Shown piece by piece: positions 32,872 through 42,378 of a DNA stretch of 64,000 nt. The first letter of the stretch is position 1. Each line of letters begins with the position of its first letter. Source of the stretch: Symbiodinium natans (taxonomy: Eukaryota; Sar; Dinophyceae; Suessiales; Symbiodiniaceae); NCBI GenBank assembly GCA_905221605.1, contig CAJNDS010002193.1:359001-423000 (forward strand), in the 5' to 3' direction. The position numbers and the translations under genes were made by a program. The notes beneath the pieces were generated by a model. The model searched no databases, was not told the origin of the DNA, and was given only the letters and a program-made list of their open reading frames with translations.

Positions 32872-33280
32872 CCTTAAACCCTATAACCTTAAACCCTGAA
32901 ACCTTAAACCTTAAGACTAAACCCCATTAAACCCTATAACCTTAAACCCTAAAACCTTAACCTTAAGACTAAACCCCAGAGCCCAAAACCCTTAAACCCT
33001 AAAGTAAACTTTGAGCCTTGAAGCCTCTAAAGGGTTTCAGGGCCTTCGGTTCCCTAAAGCCCAAGCGCGCTAAATTATTTAAGGGTTTAGGGTTTTGGGC
33101 TTAGGGTTTAGGGCTTTGGGCTTAGGGTACCAGCTCCCCTAAAGCATCCCCCCGGATCCACCAAACTCGACTGAAAGTCCCTAGACTTTCTTGACGGTCC
33201 CCTAAACCTCCTAAACCCTAAACCCTAAACCCGAAACCCTAAACCCTAAACCTTGGGTTCTCTTTGGGGATGCAACGCAG

Positions 33281-33328
33281 CGCGAGGCGCAGATGGAGGA
33301 TGACCAGGAGACCATCCAGCACACCAAG
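33281..33328 (+). CDS. Coiled-coil gene, 48-nt exon
   Basis: Acceptor aacgcag, 16 codons REAQMEDDQETIQHTK, then AG|GC donor (gcggct). Phase 0 at both ends. A related segment HDAEKMQRNME at about 32001-32033 may be a neighbouring exon, but its phase is not settled. Confidence 0.6.
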
Positions 33329-33489
33329 GCGGCTGCAGGGGCTTTCAGGGAGTACTTGGAGGTTCATGGTACCTATCAACCGACTATCACTAAGTTATAG
33401 CTGTACTTTTATTTTATGTAAAAACGCAGGCTCCATGGCAGGCCCTATAAGGCGGCCTCTTTTGCATGAGGGTACCCCAAAAAAGGTAC

Positions 33490-33850
33490 CTTAATTTAGA
33501 GAACTGATCATATCAAAAGGGCGTTTCTCAGAGGCTTTACAGAAGCAACCGAGTTTCTTGGAAGCCTCTGAAATTCGCCTTGTACAGCCTATGAGCCCCA
33601 CGTCCCAAAATAGAACCGAAAATCCCAAAACACCTAATATGGCCAGTTCCGAAGATAAGAGGTTCTCCCTACTTTTGGAGATGGCCCTATGGCCGGTTCT
33701 CTAAATTGTGGTCCCTTTTTGGGTACCCTAAATAAGAGGGGCCACCTGAGAACAGGCACCGCCAAAAACGGACCCCTAAACCCTAAACCGTCAACCCTAA
33801 TTTAGAGAAATCATCATATGGCCAGTTCTCTGAATGATTGTCCCTTTGGT
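33490..33850. mobile_element. Cluster of ATTTAGAGAACTG inverted repeats
   Basis: taatttagagaactgatcat at 33493 pairs with atggccggttctctaaatt near 33690-33710, and a further direct copy aatttagagaaatcatcata sits at 33801 with its own partner ggccagttctctgaat. Two overlapping hairpin elements are the simplest reading. Confidence 0.55.
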
Positions 33851-34764
33851 TGCCTGACACTACATGCTTTAGGGTTTGTAGGGTTTGTAGGGTTTGTAGG
33901 GTTTGTAGGGTTTGTAGGGCTTGTAGGGCTTGTAGGGTTTGTAGGGCTGAGGGTTTATGTTCAGTTCTCCTAGTGTTGGTTTAGCGCTCAGGGTTTTAGG
34001 GTTTCTATCGCTTCGACTGTACGGCAGGCGGAAGTTCGGCCCCATGATTCCCTCGAAGGGTTTGTAGGGCTGAGGGCTTAGGGTTTAGGGTTTATAGGGT
34101 TTAGGGTTTAGGGGTTTAGGGTTTAGGGTTTAGGGTGTAGGGTTTAGGGTTTAGGGTTTTGGGTGGCCAGTGTCACCGCGCCCTCGGATACTTTGGCTAA
34201 ACTCTCAAAACCCTTAAAACCCTAAAACCCCTTAACACCCTAGAACCTCAAAAGTCTAAAACCCCTATAACCCTAAACCCTTATAAAACCCTTAAACCCT
34301 AAACCCCTTTGATCCTTTTCGGCTTCAAGCATTCGGCGCGAGCAGGACAAATTCGGGGAAGGAAGCGCGGAACCCCCGGAAAGCCCTAGCTGCCTAAAAC
34401 TGTGGGGCCCCTTCTACTGCTTGCAGGGTTTAGGGTTTAGGGTTTAGGGTTTAGGGTTTAGGGTTTAGGGTTTAGGGTTTAGGGTTTAGGGTTTATACAT
34501 GGCTTAGGGCCTCTCAGGCCTCTTAAGGCTCTCTCCAGACTTTCTAAGAGTTCGTTGCCTTCCTCCGGGGCTTCCGCGACTTGGCTTCCCTTCCATAAGA
34601 ATCAAGGGGTTCTGCCTCGGACCCCTTTAGAGATCCTCTACTAGGGTTTAGGGTTTAGGGTTTAGGGTTTAGGGTTTAGGGTTTAGGGTTTAAGAGCATA
34701 CTTAAGGGAAACCTTTCGAAGGGTACACCTTTCAAAAGGGTACGAGTCTGAGCCCCTTGAAAGC

Positions 34765-34852
34765 ATGGCTGCGCTCCTGGTGGCGGCGCTGCTCACGGGT
34801 GCGCTGGCCTCCCCCGGCCTCCGCGGGGTCAACGAGAGCACCGGGACGACGG
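34765..34852 (+). CDS. First exon of a secreted protein (signal peptide)
   Basis: ATG at 34765: MAALLVAALLTGALASPG followed by LRGVNESTGTT. Hydrophobic core, ALAS-P cleavage region and an N-E-S sequon just after, so a secretory start. The exon ends in phase 1 and the donor is gtttaggg, the first base pairs of a 140-bp TTTAGGG array: the telomeric repeat itself supplies the GT splice site. Downstream exons are not identified. Confidence 0.62.
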
Positions 34853-34992
34853 GTTTAGGGTTTAGGGTTTAGGGTTTAGGGTTTAGGGTTTAGGGTTTAG
34901 GGTTTAGGGTTTAGGGTTTAGGGTTTAGGGTTTAGGGTTAGGGTTTAGGGTTTAGGGTTTAGGTTTAGGGTTTAGGGTTTAGGGGTTTAGAC
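34853..34992. repeat. TTTAGGG array forming an intron start
   Basis: About 20 units starting exactly at the end of the signal-peptide exon. Another array at 34420-34492 lies upstream. Confidence 0.95.
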
Positions 34993-35669
34993 TTTGAGGG
35001 TCCTGAACTCGGGCGTCTTAAGCCCGGGCTTGTAGAGTTTTGGGGCCCTAAACCTCAAACCCCAAACTGGAATCCTGAACCCTAAACTCTACGGAATGGG
35101 GGCTTGGGGGCTTGTAGAGCTTTTGGGTTGCTAAGGGGGGTTTTGTGGAGTAAGGAACTTGTCTAGAATGCAATTTGCAGGCTTGGGGTTAAAGCCGCCC
35201 ATTAGCCCTAAACCCTAAACCCCAGCCGATAGATAGTCAATCCCAGCAGTGAGCGAGCTTCCGAAACCAAGCAGTTGGGACTTAGGACTTAGGGCATCCC
35301 TAGTACCGCGAGCCATCGATGATCTCTGTCTTGAAGCCTCAACCCAGAAAAGCATTCCGAGGCATTGTAAATAACCAGAGAAATCCGAGCAGAAGGTAAT
35401 CTGCCCTAAATCCTGAACCCATCAACTGCGCTCGACCGGGTGTCTTTGGAAGGGTCGCCCTAGTTAAGGGTTTGGGGTTTTAGCAGACATCGTGTTTGAC
35501 GCTCAAGACACCCTAAACGCTAGAAGCCCACAACGAACATGAGCCTTCAGCTAGCTGAGACCCCCCTAAACCCTGAACCCTAAACCCTAAACCCTAAACC
35601 CTGAACCCTGAACCCTGAACCCTAAATCCTAAACCCTAAACCCTAAACCCTAAACCCTAAGAAAGTTCA

Positions 35670-35812
35670 GGAATTTCGGCTTGAGGGTTCTTCGACAGGA
35701 GTGGTGCTCTTCCCTGGCTCCATCCCGGCTGCTGCAGCAAATGTGGGGCATCCTTCTGCTCACCTCGCAGTGGGCTGTGCTACCAGACGAAGGACAAAAT
35801 GCACCCCGGCCC
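35670..35812 (+). CDS. Exon-like segment, frame uncertain
   Basis: All three + frames are open for almost 50 codons. Candidates include LRVLRQEWCSSLAPSRLL with LLQQMWGILLLTSQWAVL, and VQEFRLEGSSTGVVLFPG. Bracketed by CCCTAAA arrays (35575-35660, 35815-35895). Likely coding in one frame, but I cannot choose. Confidence 0.3.
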
Positions 35813-35906
35813 AAACCCTAAACCCTAAACCCTAAACCCTAAACCCTAAACCCTAAACCCTAAACCCTAAACCCTAAACCCTAAACCCTAAACCGTTCAT
35901 TCTCAG

Positions 35907-35958
35907 GCGTTTGGCCCCCAAGTTGAGCCTGAACAAACGCAAGTTGCTTCAAAAATAA
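35907..35958 (+). CDS. Exon-like segment with stop, basic tail
   Basis: Acceptor ttctcag directly after an 11-unit CCCTAAA array, then RLAPKLSLNKRKLLQK and TAA at 35956-35958. A plausible basic C terminus. 36000-36375 is AT-rich with telomeric units and no clear exon. Confidence 0.4.
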
Positions 35959-36395
35959 AGGCGTAGTTTTGAATTCTTCCGTTAGAGTTCATCCGTCTGC
36001 GGACCCAGAGTAGGCCCTTACTACGCGTTCCGTTTTCCCAAAAGCCAAATCCCCAAACCTAAACGTAAACCCTGAGCCATGGGTGTGGTATTGAAACCTC
36101 AACCAGGATGCCTTGGGTTCACTTGTTTAGGGTTTAGGATTTAGGGCTAGGGTTTAGGGTGTAGGGTTTAGGATTATGGCTTAGGGTTTAGGGTTAAGGG
36201 TTTCGGTAGATGTGTGTCTCAGAGGCTGTGGAAAGAACTACATACATGTGCATCCAAACTTGGATCGACATGTCTTGTTTGTACGGGGTATATTTTTAAC
36301 TTAAGAAAGTAAACATGTCTTTAGAGCTAAAATTGAGTAACTCGTTGATAAGAATGTATAAGAAAGTGCAATACCATCAGTATACACAGGCGTAG

Positions 36396-36640
36396 ATGCT
36401 TATGTTTCCTCGCTCCCCCCCCCCCCCCCGGCCCTCCTTTCTCCAACAAGGTACTACTTGGAATGCCAGTCGATCTCGCACAGCACGCGGCCTCCGAATG
36501 CTAGCACGCCGACATGCTGTGGCGCTTGCAGCTGGGCGTGTGGTGTTGAACATACAAAAGGGGGGGGGTGGTTTCGGTCCGGTAGACCAGCTTAAATTTA
36601 AGAGCCTCCGGCTCAAGCCGCCGACCCCGCAGGAGAACAA
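36396..36640 (+). CDS. Open frame of uncertain status
   Basis: Contains SRTARGLRMLARRHAVAL and, later, GPVDQLKFKSLRLKPP. The minus strand is open over the same span. The end segment after gtagaccag (about 36590) is the most exon-like part. Confidence 0.28.
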
Positions 36641-36659
36641 GTTTAAGGTTTGGGGTTTG

Positions 36660-36852
36660 GTGGATTGGGTTTGCGGTTCGGGTCTGGGTGGGGGGGTGGG
36701 GGGATGGGGGGGGGGTGGGGGGGGGGGGGTGGCGGTGGGGGGGGGGTGGGGGGGGGTGGGGGGGGGGGTGGGGGGGGGGGGGTGGGGGGGGGGGGGGGTG
36801 GGGGTGGGGTGGGGGGGGGGGGGGGTGGGTCCTTCGCAATGGGGGGGGGGTA
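36660..36852. repeat. G-rich GGGGGGT tract
   Basis: About 190 bases of G runs broken by single T, A or C. Strong potential for G-quadruplex structure on the + strand. Both-strand glycine/proline frames are artefacts. Confidence 0.95.
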
Positions 36853-36893
36853 GGGGGGTGTGGAAGGTGGGCGGGAGGGTTTTTCCAAAACAG

Positions 36894-36977
36894 CCCCTAT
36901 GCCCCGTGCGAAACCGCCTATGGCGCGGTGTGGGCCACGGAAAAGCTGCCGGGGGCCTGCAGAGCCGGAAACACTAA
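36894..36977 (+). CDS. Cysteine-containing extracellular-type exon 1
   Basis: After aaaacag, PYAPCETAYGAVWATEKL then PGACRAGN. Cysteine spacing and aromatic content suggest a disulfide-bonded domain. Pairs with the next exon; the donor is uncertain (a GA site follows GCCG). Confidence 0.5.
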   Translation, partial: PLCPVRNRLWRGVGHGKAAGGLQSRKH

Positions 36978-37062
36978 ACCCTCCACCCTAAACCCTAAGC
37001 CCAGAACCCTAAACCCCATACCTCAAAGTCTGAGGCACCACGGCCTTCTGCTCTCCCCTCAG

Positions 37063-37132
37063 TGGTGCTTGCTACGACAACCGTGGCCAGTACTTTGTGG
37101 AGTGCACGCAAGGCTTCCGGACTGTTCATTGG
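37063..37132 (+). CDS. Cysteine-containing extracellular-type exon 2
   Basis: Acceptor ccctcag, then GACYDNRGQYFVECTQGF and RTVHW. The donor is gtttaggg of an 80-bp TTTAGGG array, as at 34853. Domain family not recognised. Confidence 0.52.
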
Positions 37133-37215
37133 GTTTAGGGTTTAGGGTTTAGGGTTTAGGGTTTAGGGTTTAGGGTTTAGGGTTTAGGGTTTAGGGTTTA
37201 GGGTTTAGGGTTTAG
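37133..37215. repeat. TTTAGGG array forming an intron start
   Basis: Eleven to twelve perfect units beginning exactly at the 5' splice site of the preceding exon. Confidence 0.95.
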
Positions 37216-37433
37216 GCTTCCGGGTTGTAGTGAGGTTGGGGTGTTTAGGTGCGGGGTTTGAGCGTTTTTGGGATTTATGGATTTGGGAAGGGCAGGGGGG
37301 TTCTGTGTCAGGGTTTGGGGGTGCAGGGGTTTTGGGTCTTGTTGGGGTTTGTGTGTGGCGCAGGGGTTAGTGCAGTTTTGTCTGGGACTTGTGTGTCGTG
37401 TCTGGCCAGACAATGGATGCTTTGGGTTAGGGT

Positions 37434-37543
37434 AGTTCCATGGTCCCTTAATTATTATCGGCTGTTACTTGGGCAAACGCAAGGGCCCATACTTCAAAAA
37501 CCCTTCAAAGGAGGTAGGGGACCATATTCAGGGACCATGTAAC
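37434..37543. mobile_element. Inverted-repeat element, GTTACATGGTCCC family
   Basis: gttccatggtcccttaatta at the left pairs with cagggaccatgtaac at the right; inner arms gggcaaacgcaagggccc. Another copy is the first intron of the fibrous protein gene (50253-50356); a split copy lies at 24098-24255. Confidence 0.62.
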
Positions 37544-37834
37544 CCTAAACCCTAAATTAACCCTACGGTGACTGTTTTTAAACATGTGGAGGGCGGGCCC
37601 GGGCCACAAGCCACAGAGGTAGTATAAAATGTCTATTTAAATTTCCGTGTGTTTAAATGTATAATCTAAGTGCCCTTGCTTTGCCCTGGCACTTGGGGCA
37701 ACTCGCCGACGCCTGGAATTGGTTTTGGTGCTTTTCAGTGGTTTGGATAGAAAAATACTCGAGGGGCTCTCGGGGGGCCTTTGGGGTTTCTGGGCTTTTG
37801 CAGGCTTTTCAGGGCCGTGGGAAGCCAGAAGGTG

Positions 37835-38710
37835 CTAGGTTTCTGTGGGCTTGGGGCCTTTCAGGGGTGGGAAGAAGCCAAAAAACACCCTAGGACAATG
37901 TCCTAGGTTTCTGTGGGCTTGGGGCCTTTCAGGGGTGGGAAGAAGCCAGAAAACACCGTAGGACAATGTCCTAGGTTTCTGGTGCTTGGGGCCTTTCAGG
38001 GGTGGGAAGAAGCCAGAAAACACCCTAGGACAATGTCCTAGGTTTCTGGTGCTTGGGGCCTTTCAGGGGTGGGAAGAAGCCAGAAAACACCCTAGGACAA
38101 TGTCCTAGGTTTCTGTGGGCTTGGGGCTTTTCAGGGGTGGAAAGAAGCCAGAAAACACCCTAGGACAATGTCCTAGGTTTCTCTGGGCTTGGGGCGTTTC
38201 AGGGGTGGGAAGAAGCCAGAAAACACCCCAGGACAATGTCCTAGGTTTCTGGGGCTTGGGGCCTTTCAGGGGTGGGAAGAAGCCAGAAAACACCCTAGGA
38301 CAATGTCCTAGGTTTCTGGGGGCGTGGGGCCTTTCAGGGGTGGGAAGAAGCCAGAAAACGCCCTAGGACAATGTCCTAGGTTTCTGTGGGCTTGGGGCCT
38401 TGCAGGGGTGGGAAGAAGCCAGAAAACACCCTCGGACAATGTCCTAGGTTTCTGTGGGCTTGAGGCCTTTCAGGGGTGGGAAGAAGCCGGAAAATGCCAT
38501 AGGACAAGGTCCTAGGTTTCTGTGGGCTTGGGGCCTTGCAGGGGTGGGAAGAAGCCAGAAAACACCCTAGGACAATGTCCTAGGTTTCTGCGGGCTTGGG
38601 GCCTTTCAGGGGTGGGAAGAAGCCGGAAAACACCTAGGTTTGTGGTGCTTGGGGCCTTTCAGGCGTGGGAAGAAGCCAGAAAACAGCCTAGGACAATGTC
38701 CCAGGGCTGA
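37835..38710. repeat. Minisatellite of about 67 bp with internal palindrome
   Basis: Thirteen or so units: ctaggtttctg, gggcttggggcctttcagg, ggtgggaagaagccagaaaa, cacc. Each unit junction contains ctaggacaatgtcctag, a perfect 8-bp inverted repeat around one base. Point differences show partly homogenised copies. Frames on both strands are open because the unit lacks stops; not treated as coding. Confidence 0.93.
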
Positions 38711-38780
38711 AAGCCTCCAAGCCATTGCAACAGTCTAAGCCCAAACCCCAACCCACAACAACACCTTCAACCGACAGCAG

Positions 38781-38816
38781 GCAGCCGACGTCGTGGACGA
38801 CCCCGTTTCCACGGGG
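38781..38816 (+). CDS. Exon before telomeric intron, unknown protein
   Basis: Acceptor agcag, AADVVDDPVSTG, phase 0, GT donor (gtaatttt) at 38817. Joins in frame to 39003. Confidence 0.45.
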
Positions 38817-39002
38817 GTAATTTTAATGGTGATGGTTTCCGGGTGTTTAAAAAAGGGGCGGCCCCACCCAACCCCTCACGGAGGTAGTATAAAATATTTG
38901 TTTTATATATTTAAATGTCCGCATATTAAAAAATAGGCACCGTAAACCCTAAACCCTAAACCCCAAACCCTAAACCCTAAACCGTTCTCTTTCCTTCTGC
39001 AG

Positions 39003-39101
39003 GCACCTTCAGCCAATCTTCGTCGCCATATCAGTTTCAAGGCTTCAATGGATGCAGCAGCGACTCCCAACAAGTCGCTGAGTCGCTGTTACGGAACTTA
39101 G
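39003..39101 (+). CDS. Terminal exon, unknown protein
   Basis: Acceptor ttctgcag directly downstream of CCCTAAA units; in phase 0 it reads APSANLRRHISFKASMDA, ATPNKSLSRCYG and TAG at 39099-39101. Another frame (QSSSPYQFQGFNGCSSDS) is also open and looks natural. The phase of 38781 favours the first. Confidence 0.42.
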   Translation, partial: APSANLRRHISFKASMDAAATPNKSLSRCYGT

Positions 39102-39187
39102 GGCTTAGGGCTCAGGGCTTAGGATTTAGGGTTTAGGGTTTAGGGTTAAATTCGTTTGTATATAGACTGTATCGTGGATATTCTAAG

Positions 39188-39290
39188 GGCTAACGCCTCT
39201 TCCGCCGAATCCGCAAAAGCCGCCAGGCTCCAGGCGCAAGCAGCCAGGGCAAGCAGACGGGCAGCAGGCAGCAGTGGTAGCACACTAAAG
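39188..39290 (+). CDS. Alanine-rich coiled-coil-like exon
   Basis: After ttctaag, ANASSAESAKAARLQAQA then ARASRRAAGSSGSTLKQA. Third positions favour GC. An AG|GC donor after LQ (about 39233) fits the coiled-coil gene style. AT-rich sequence follows. Confidence 0.45.
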
Positions 39291-39423
39291 CAAGCTCGAC
39301 CTGCAACCTACTATTTTCTTAAGAACCCTAAAAGAATAAAACAAAAACAATCCCCAATCCCTATATAAACCTTAATAAGGAAGAAGATATTTTTCGGGGT
39401 TCTTAAGCAATTCGTAGTATCAG

Positions 39424-39514
39424 CATCTCTGCAGCAGCCCTGGTGTGGCGTAGCCCCACGAGAAGTCTTTCTACCGGGGCGGAGATCACCTCGAGGCCCT
39501 CTAACAACCAGTGA
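39424..39514 (+). CDS. Exon-like segment with stop, unknown
   Basis: Acceptor gtatcag, then ISAAALVWRSPTRSLSTG, AEITSRPSNNQ and TGA at 39512-39514. A longer frame (QQPWCGVAPREVFLPGRR) overlaps. Confidence 0.38.
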
Positions 39515-39560
39515 GGGACTCTCCCACCATGGAGCATCCTCTCAGCAAACCGATGCTTTC

Positions 39561-39650
39561 TTTGTGGTACTTTACTGTAACTTTGGACCCTTACCTTTTT
39601 TGGGTTTATTTGGGTTTCTTATTAAGGCAGCTAAAAGCTTAATTATAGCC
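39561..39650. mobile_element. Dispersed element TTTGTGGTACTTTACTG
   Basis: tttgtggtactttactgtaa ... ccttaccttttttgggttta ... ttgggtttcttattaaggca. Close copies at 45377-45466 and 27166-27275. The 27 kb copy carries CCCTAAA units inserted in its middle. Confidence 0.65.
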
Positions 39651-39665
39651 ACCCTCCTGAGTCCA

Positions 39666-40180
39666 GCCAAGCTTTCGAAGCTGCATTTCCTGAGGAGGGC
39701 GGGGTGGGGGTCGTGCGGGTGGGGCGGTTCTGTCGGTCATCCAGGTCGAGAAAACACGTCGTATATGTGCAGCGGAGCCAACACCCGAGCGAGCAGTGGA
39801 GTCCCCGAACCATGCTCCTTCCTGAACCGACCTTTGCGAGAGCGCAGCAAGCCATGACTGGCGCATCCCCCAGCTTGCCGAAACCGGCGGATTGCATATT
39901 TCTCGTTTCCCCGCATTTGGAGTACTCCAAAAAGGTCTTTTCTTGTAGTAACTTGAGTTTTAGTTTGTCGACAGAGCTGACAGCACCCGAGGTTGGAGAT
40001 ACGTCTGCCCGTTCGGCCGAGGCCTGTGGAGTCTTGTGTCAAGAGACGCCCAATTGCGTCGCGTTTCTCTTTGGCCGCCGTCATGGTGGCTGCTCCAACT
40101 TCTTGGGGTCATGCCTTCTCTATGCGTCCTGTTCCCCAGAGCACAACCCCTGCTGGGAGCATTACCTCCTGCTGTCGTAA
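39666..40180 (+). CDS. PAN/Apple-like cysteine-rich protein, 3' part
   Basis: One frame is open for about 170 codons to TAA at 40178-40180. The last 70 residues carry SAEACGVLCQETPNCVAF, GGCSNFLGSCLLYASC and CWEHYLLLS. The pattern (EAC..LC...P.C..F...... GC......C.LY..C) is that of PAN/Apple modules, disulfide-bonded extracellular adhesion domains that are abundant in alveolates. An intron may lie between about 39928 and 39970, and the upstream frame (FPEEGGVGVVRVGRF...) is less certain. Confidence 0.6.
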
Positions 40181-40458
40181 GGGCACGGGAGTCGTATGGC
40201 CCCAGTTTGCACAGACTGGCAAGTGAAGTGTAAAGATGCCGTGGTGAAGAATGGCCCTTCGCCATCTTCGCTTGCATAATTTTGGCAGTTTTGTCTGCTC
40301 TGGGACCTTGCGGCGCGATTTGTTGAATGCCTTCTGCCGCGACAGAACTCTGAATGCAAGAAACAGTCAAGGGCCTGAGGTTGTACGAATAAAGGGGCCT
40401 TAGTAAATTAGAATAGGATTCTTGGGGGTGTTATTATAGTACGATTTCCAGGGGCCAG

Positions 40459-40618
40459 AGGGGAATATCGTTAGCACCTATGCCGACCCCTATGTTATCG
40501 GATCTCACCGAAGGCTGCCATGGGTTCAGGTGGTGACAACCCTCAACCCGGCCCACATCCTAGGCGGGATGAACACAAACATCCCGAAACAAAGGCCTGG
40601 GCCTAAACCTTACCTCGT
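40459..40618 (+). CDS. Exon-like segment, unknown
   Basis: Acceptor ggccag, then GNIVSTYADPYVIGSHRR, LPWVQVVTTLNPAHILGG and MNTNI. Over 45 open codons of natural composition before a TA-rich intron-like stretch. A terminal piece GRGVIGINKY with stop follows at 40855. Confidence 0.55.
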
Positions 40619-40854
40619 ATCAGGAACCTTTATATATATATATATAAATATTTGTATATATACATATATATATATATATATTTTATTTTCTTTTCTTTTT
40701 TTTTTTTTTTGGGGGGGGGGGGGAGTCGGGGGGTGTCCTGACCTAAACCTTGCCTTGTGCTCCGTATACCTACTATGTTGGGGGGGGGGGGGGGGGGGAC
40801 GGGGGGGAGGTGATACCCTGTATTCCGGGGGGTTATGACCTACCAATATTGCAG

Positions 40855-40887
40855 GGTCGTGGAGTCATAGGTATAAACAAGTACTAG
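40855..40887 (+). CDS. Possible terminal exon
   Basis: Acceptor attgcag, GRGVIGINKY and TAG at 40885-40887. If joined to 40459 it would close that gene. Very short. Confidence 0.33.
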   Translation, partial: GRGVIGINKY

Positions 40888-41043
40888 ATCAACTCGAAGC
40901 TCCATAGAGCCTTCAGAGGGTTTAGAGTTGAGGGTGGATAGGGTTCAGAGTTTAGGGTTTAGGGTGTGTAGGGCTTATAGGGTTTAGGATTTAGGGTTTA
41001 GGGTTTAGGGTTTAGGGTTTAGGGTTTAGGACTACCCCCCGAG

Positions 41044-41133
41044 ATGCCCCCCAAAAGCATGGCTCTTACAAGACAACGGGCCCTCCGAATGGCAGTCCAA
41101 CAAGTTTCGGAAGGGATACAAAAAAACCTCCAG
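41044..41133 (+). CDS. Exon before an inverted-repeat intron
   Basis: MPPKSMALTRQRALRMAV then QQVSEGIQKNLQ, a basic amphipathic helix. The following 41134-41243 pairs its ends (ttttggagtactgt with gtctactccaaag) and resembles other inverted-repeat introns. Confidence 0.45.
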
Positions 41134-41243
41134 AACTGGGTTTTGGAGTACTGTACTTTAATACTTTTTTTGGTTCTGGGTTCCTATTATAGCTACTTAT
41201 ACCTAAAAAGTATATACCTTTTTTTCCAGGGTCTACTCCAAAG

Positions 41244-41311
41244 GTAGGTCCAGAACAAGGGCCGCAAGGATTCTCCCACTATTCTACGGGTGACTCCCCA
41301 GAACGACCCCG
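41244..41311 (+). CDS. Exon with canonical GTAAGT donor
   Basis: Acceptor ccaaag, VGPEQGPQGFSHYSTGDS then PERP, followed by gtaagt at 41312. Probably the next exon of 41044. Unknown family. Confidence 0.45.
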
Positions 41312-41660
41312 GTAAGTACAATCATCTTCGCCAGGCTTTTGTAACCTTGCAACTTATTGAGTTGTGATTCGCACACCCATCGAAATCTGTCCAGATCTGG
41401 TAAATGTAGGAGCATCGTAATTCTGTTTAAGTTTTCCGTTTTTACTTTCATCTACCGTCCTGAGCATGGTTTTCCTCCACTGGTATCTTGGACGCTTCAT
41501 TTGGTAGCGGCACCCCTAATCCCTAAACCGTAAACCGCTTGGATATCACATGGCCCGTGGTGGGGCGAACGCTTCTCTCAGTGCTTGCTGCTTGCGGTGT
41601 AAAGACGTGGATTCGATCCAAGAGGGTAGGGTGTAGGGTGTAGGGTTTAGGGTTTAGGAA

Positions 41661-41750
41661 CTGCCCACCGTAGTATTTTCGCCCTCGTTCATGTCAGCTT
41701 TGTGGAATCAAAATGCTTATCTGCTGACAGTTGCGCCTAAGCATCCTCAC
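41661..41750 (+). CDS. Exon-like segment, unknown
   Basis: LPTVVFSPSFMSALWNQN then AYLLTVAPKHPH before CCCTAAA units. An upstream candidate MARGGANASLSACCLRCK lies at 41551-41625. No family. Confidence 0.4.
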
Positions 41751-41773
41751 CCTAAACCCTAAACCCTCAACAG

Positions 41774-41819
41774 GAAGCCGACCCAAGACTCCCGGGCTTA
41801 CTGGCTGAACGAGATCTAG
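41774..41819 (+). CDS. Possible terminal exon
   Basis: Acceptor caacag, KPTQDSRAYWLNEI and TAG at 41817-41819. CCCTAAA units end 10 bases before the acceptor. Confidence 0.38.
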
Positions 41820-42102
41820 GGGTTTAGGGGTTGAGGGTTTAGGGAGTTAGGGGTTCAGGGTTTACTGGTTAGGGTTGAGGGCTTCTTTAGCTGTTTTTTG
41901 TTTTTGGGAGGTCTAGGGCATTGGGCTTATAAGGTTTTAGGATATGGGTTGTATTGTGGCTATGCTTAATAAAGATAAAGAGCTTGGGATGCTTGTGCTA
42001 AGAGTCCTTATTCGGGACTCGAATAGGGGGTACTCGGTTTAGGGTTTAGGGTTTAGGGTTTAGGGTTTAGGGTTTAGGGTTTTAGGGTGGGGGGGGGGGG
42101 GC

Positions 42103-42189
42103 ATCCCAACAAAGAGGCGAGGTGCTCATGAGTTACCCACGTCTCGCGTTGAAGAACGTAAAGGTTGGAAGACTCAAAGGTTCAACGGG
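42103..42189 (+). CDS. Exon-like segment, unknown
   Basis: IPTKRRGAHELPTSRVEE then RKGWKTQRFN, basic. A G tract precedes it and a perfect telomere-fusion palindrome follows at 42190. Confidence 0.38.
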
Positions 42190-42318
42190 TTTAGGGCCCT
42201 AAAGCCCTAAAGCCCTAAAGCCCTAAAGCCCTAAAGCCCTAACGCCCTAAACCCTAAACCCTAAACCCTAAACCCTAAACCCTAAACCCTAAACCCTAAA
42301 CCTGGGAAGCTTTGCCAG

Positions 42319-42378
42319 GAGAGCCTCGCCAGCATGGCCCGAGAGCGAGATTCGCTCTATGCCCTTCTGACGCACCTG
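42319..42378 (+). CDS. Coiled-coil gene, 60-nt exon
   Basis: Acceptor ttgccag, 20 codons ESLASMARERDSLYALL followed by THL, GT donor (gttcag). Phase 0 at both ends. CCCTAAA units directly upstream, TTTAGGG units directly downstream. Confidence 0.6.

Larger units (their letters stand above)
37570..38940. repeat. Direct repeats bracketing the 67-bp minisatellite
   Basis: gaggtagtataaaat and a following TATTTAAAT-rich tract occur at about 37613-37660 and 38880-38925, on either side of the minisatellite, each preceded by a tgtttaaa and a GC-rich patch. The whole may be a composite element, or the minisatellite expanded between two insertions. Confidence 0.5.

Noticed and set aside
37657-38710. 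Frames on both strands in the 67-bp minisatellite
   Set aside because: The unit lacks stops in several frames; period (66-68) is not a constant multiple of three, so no consistent protein repeat.
41551-41625. tRNA-like segment (ggattcgatcc resembling a T arm)
   Set aside because: No acceptor stem, D arm or anticodon stem could be paired around it; the segment also reads as an open frame.
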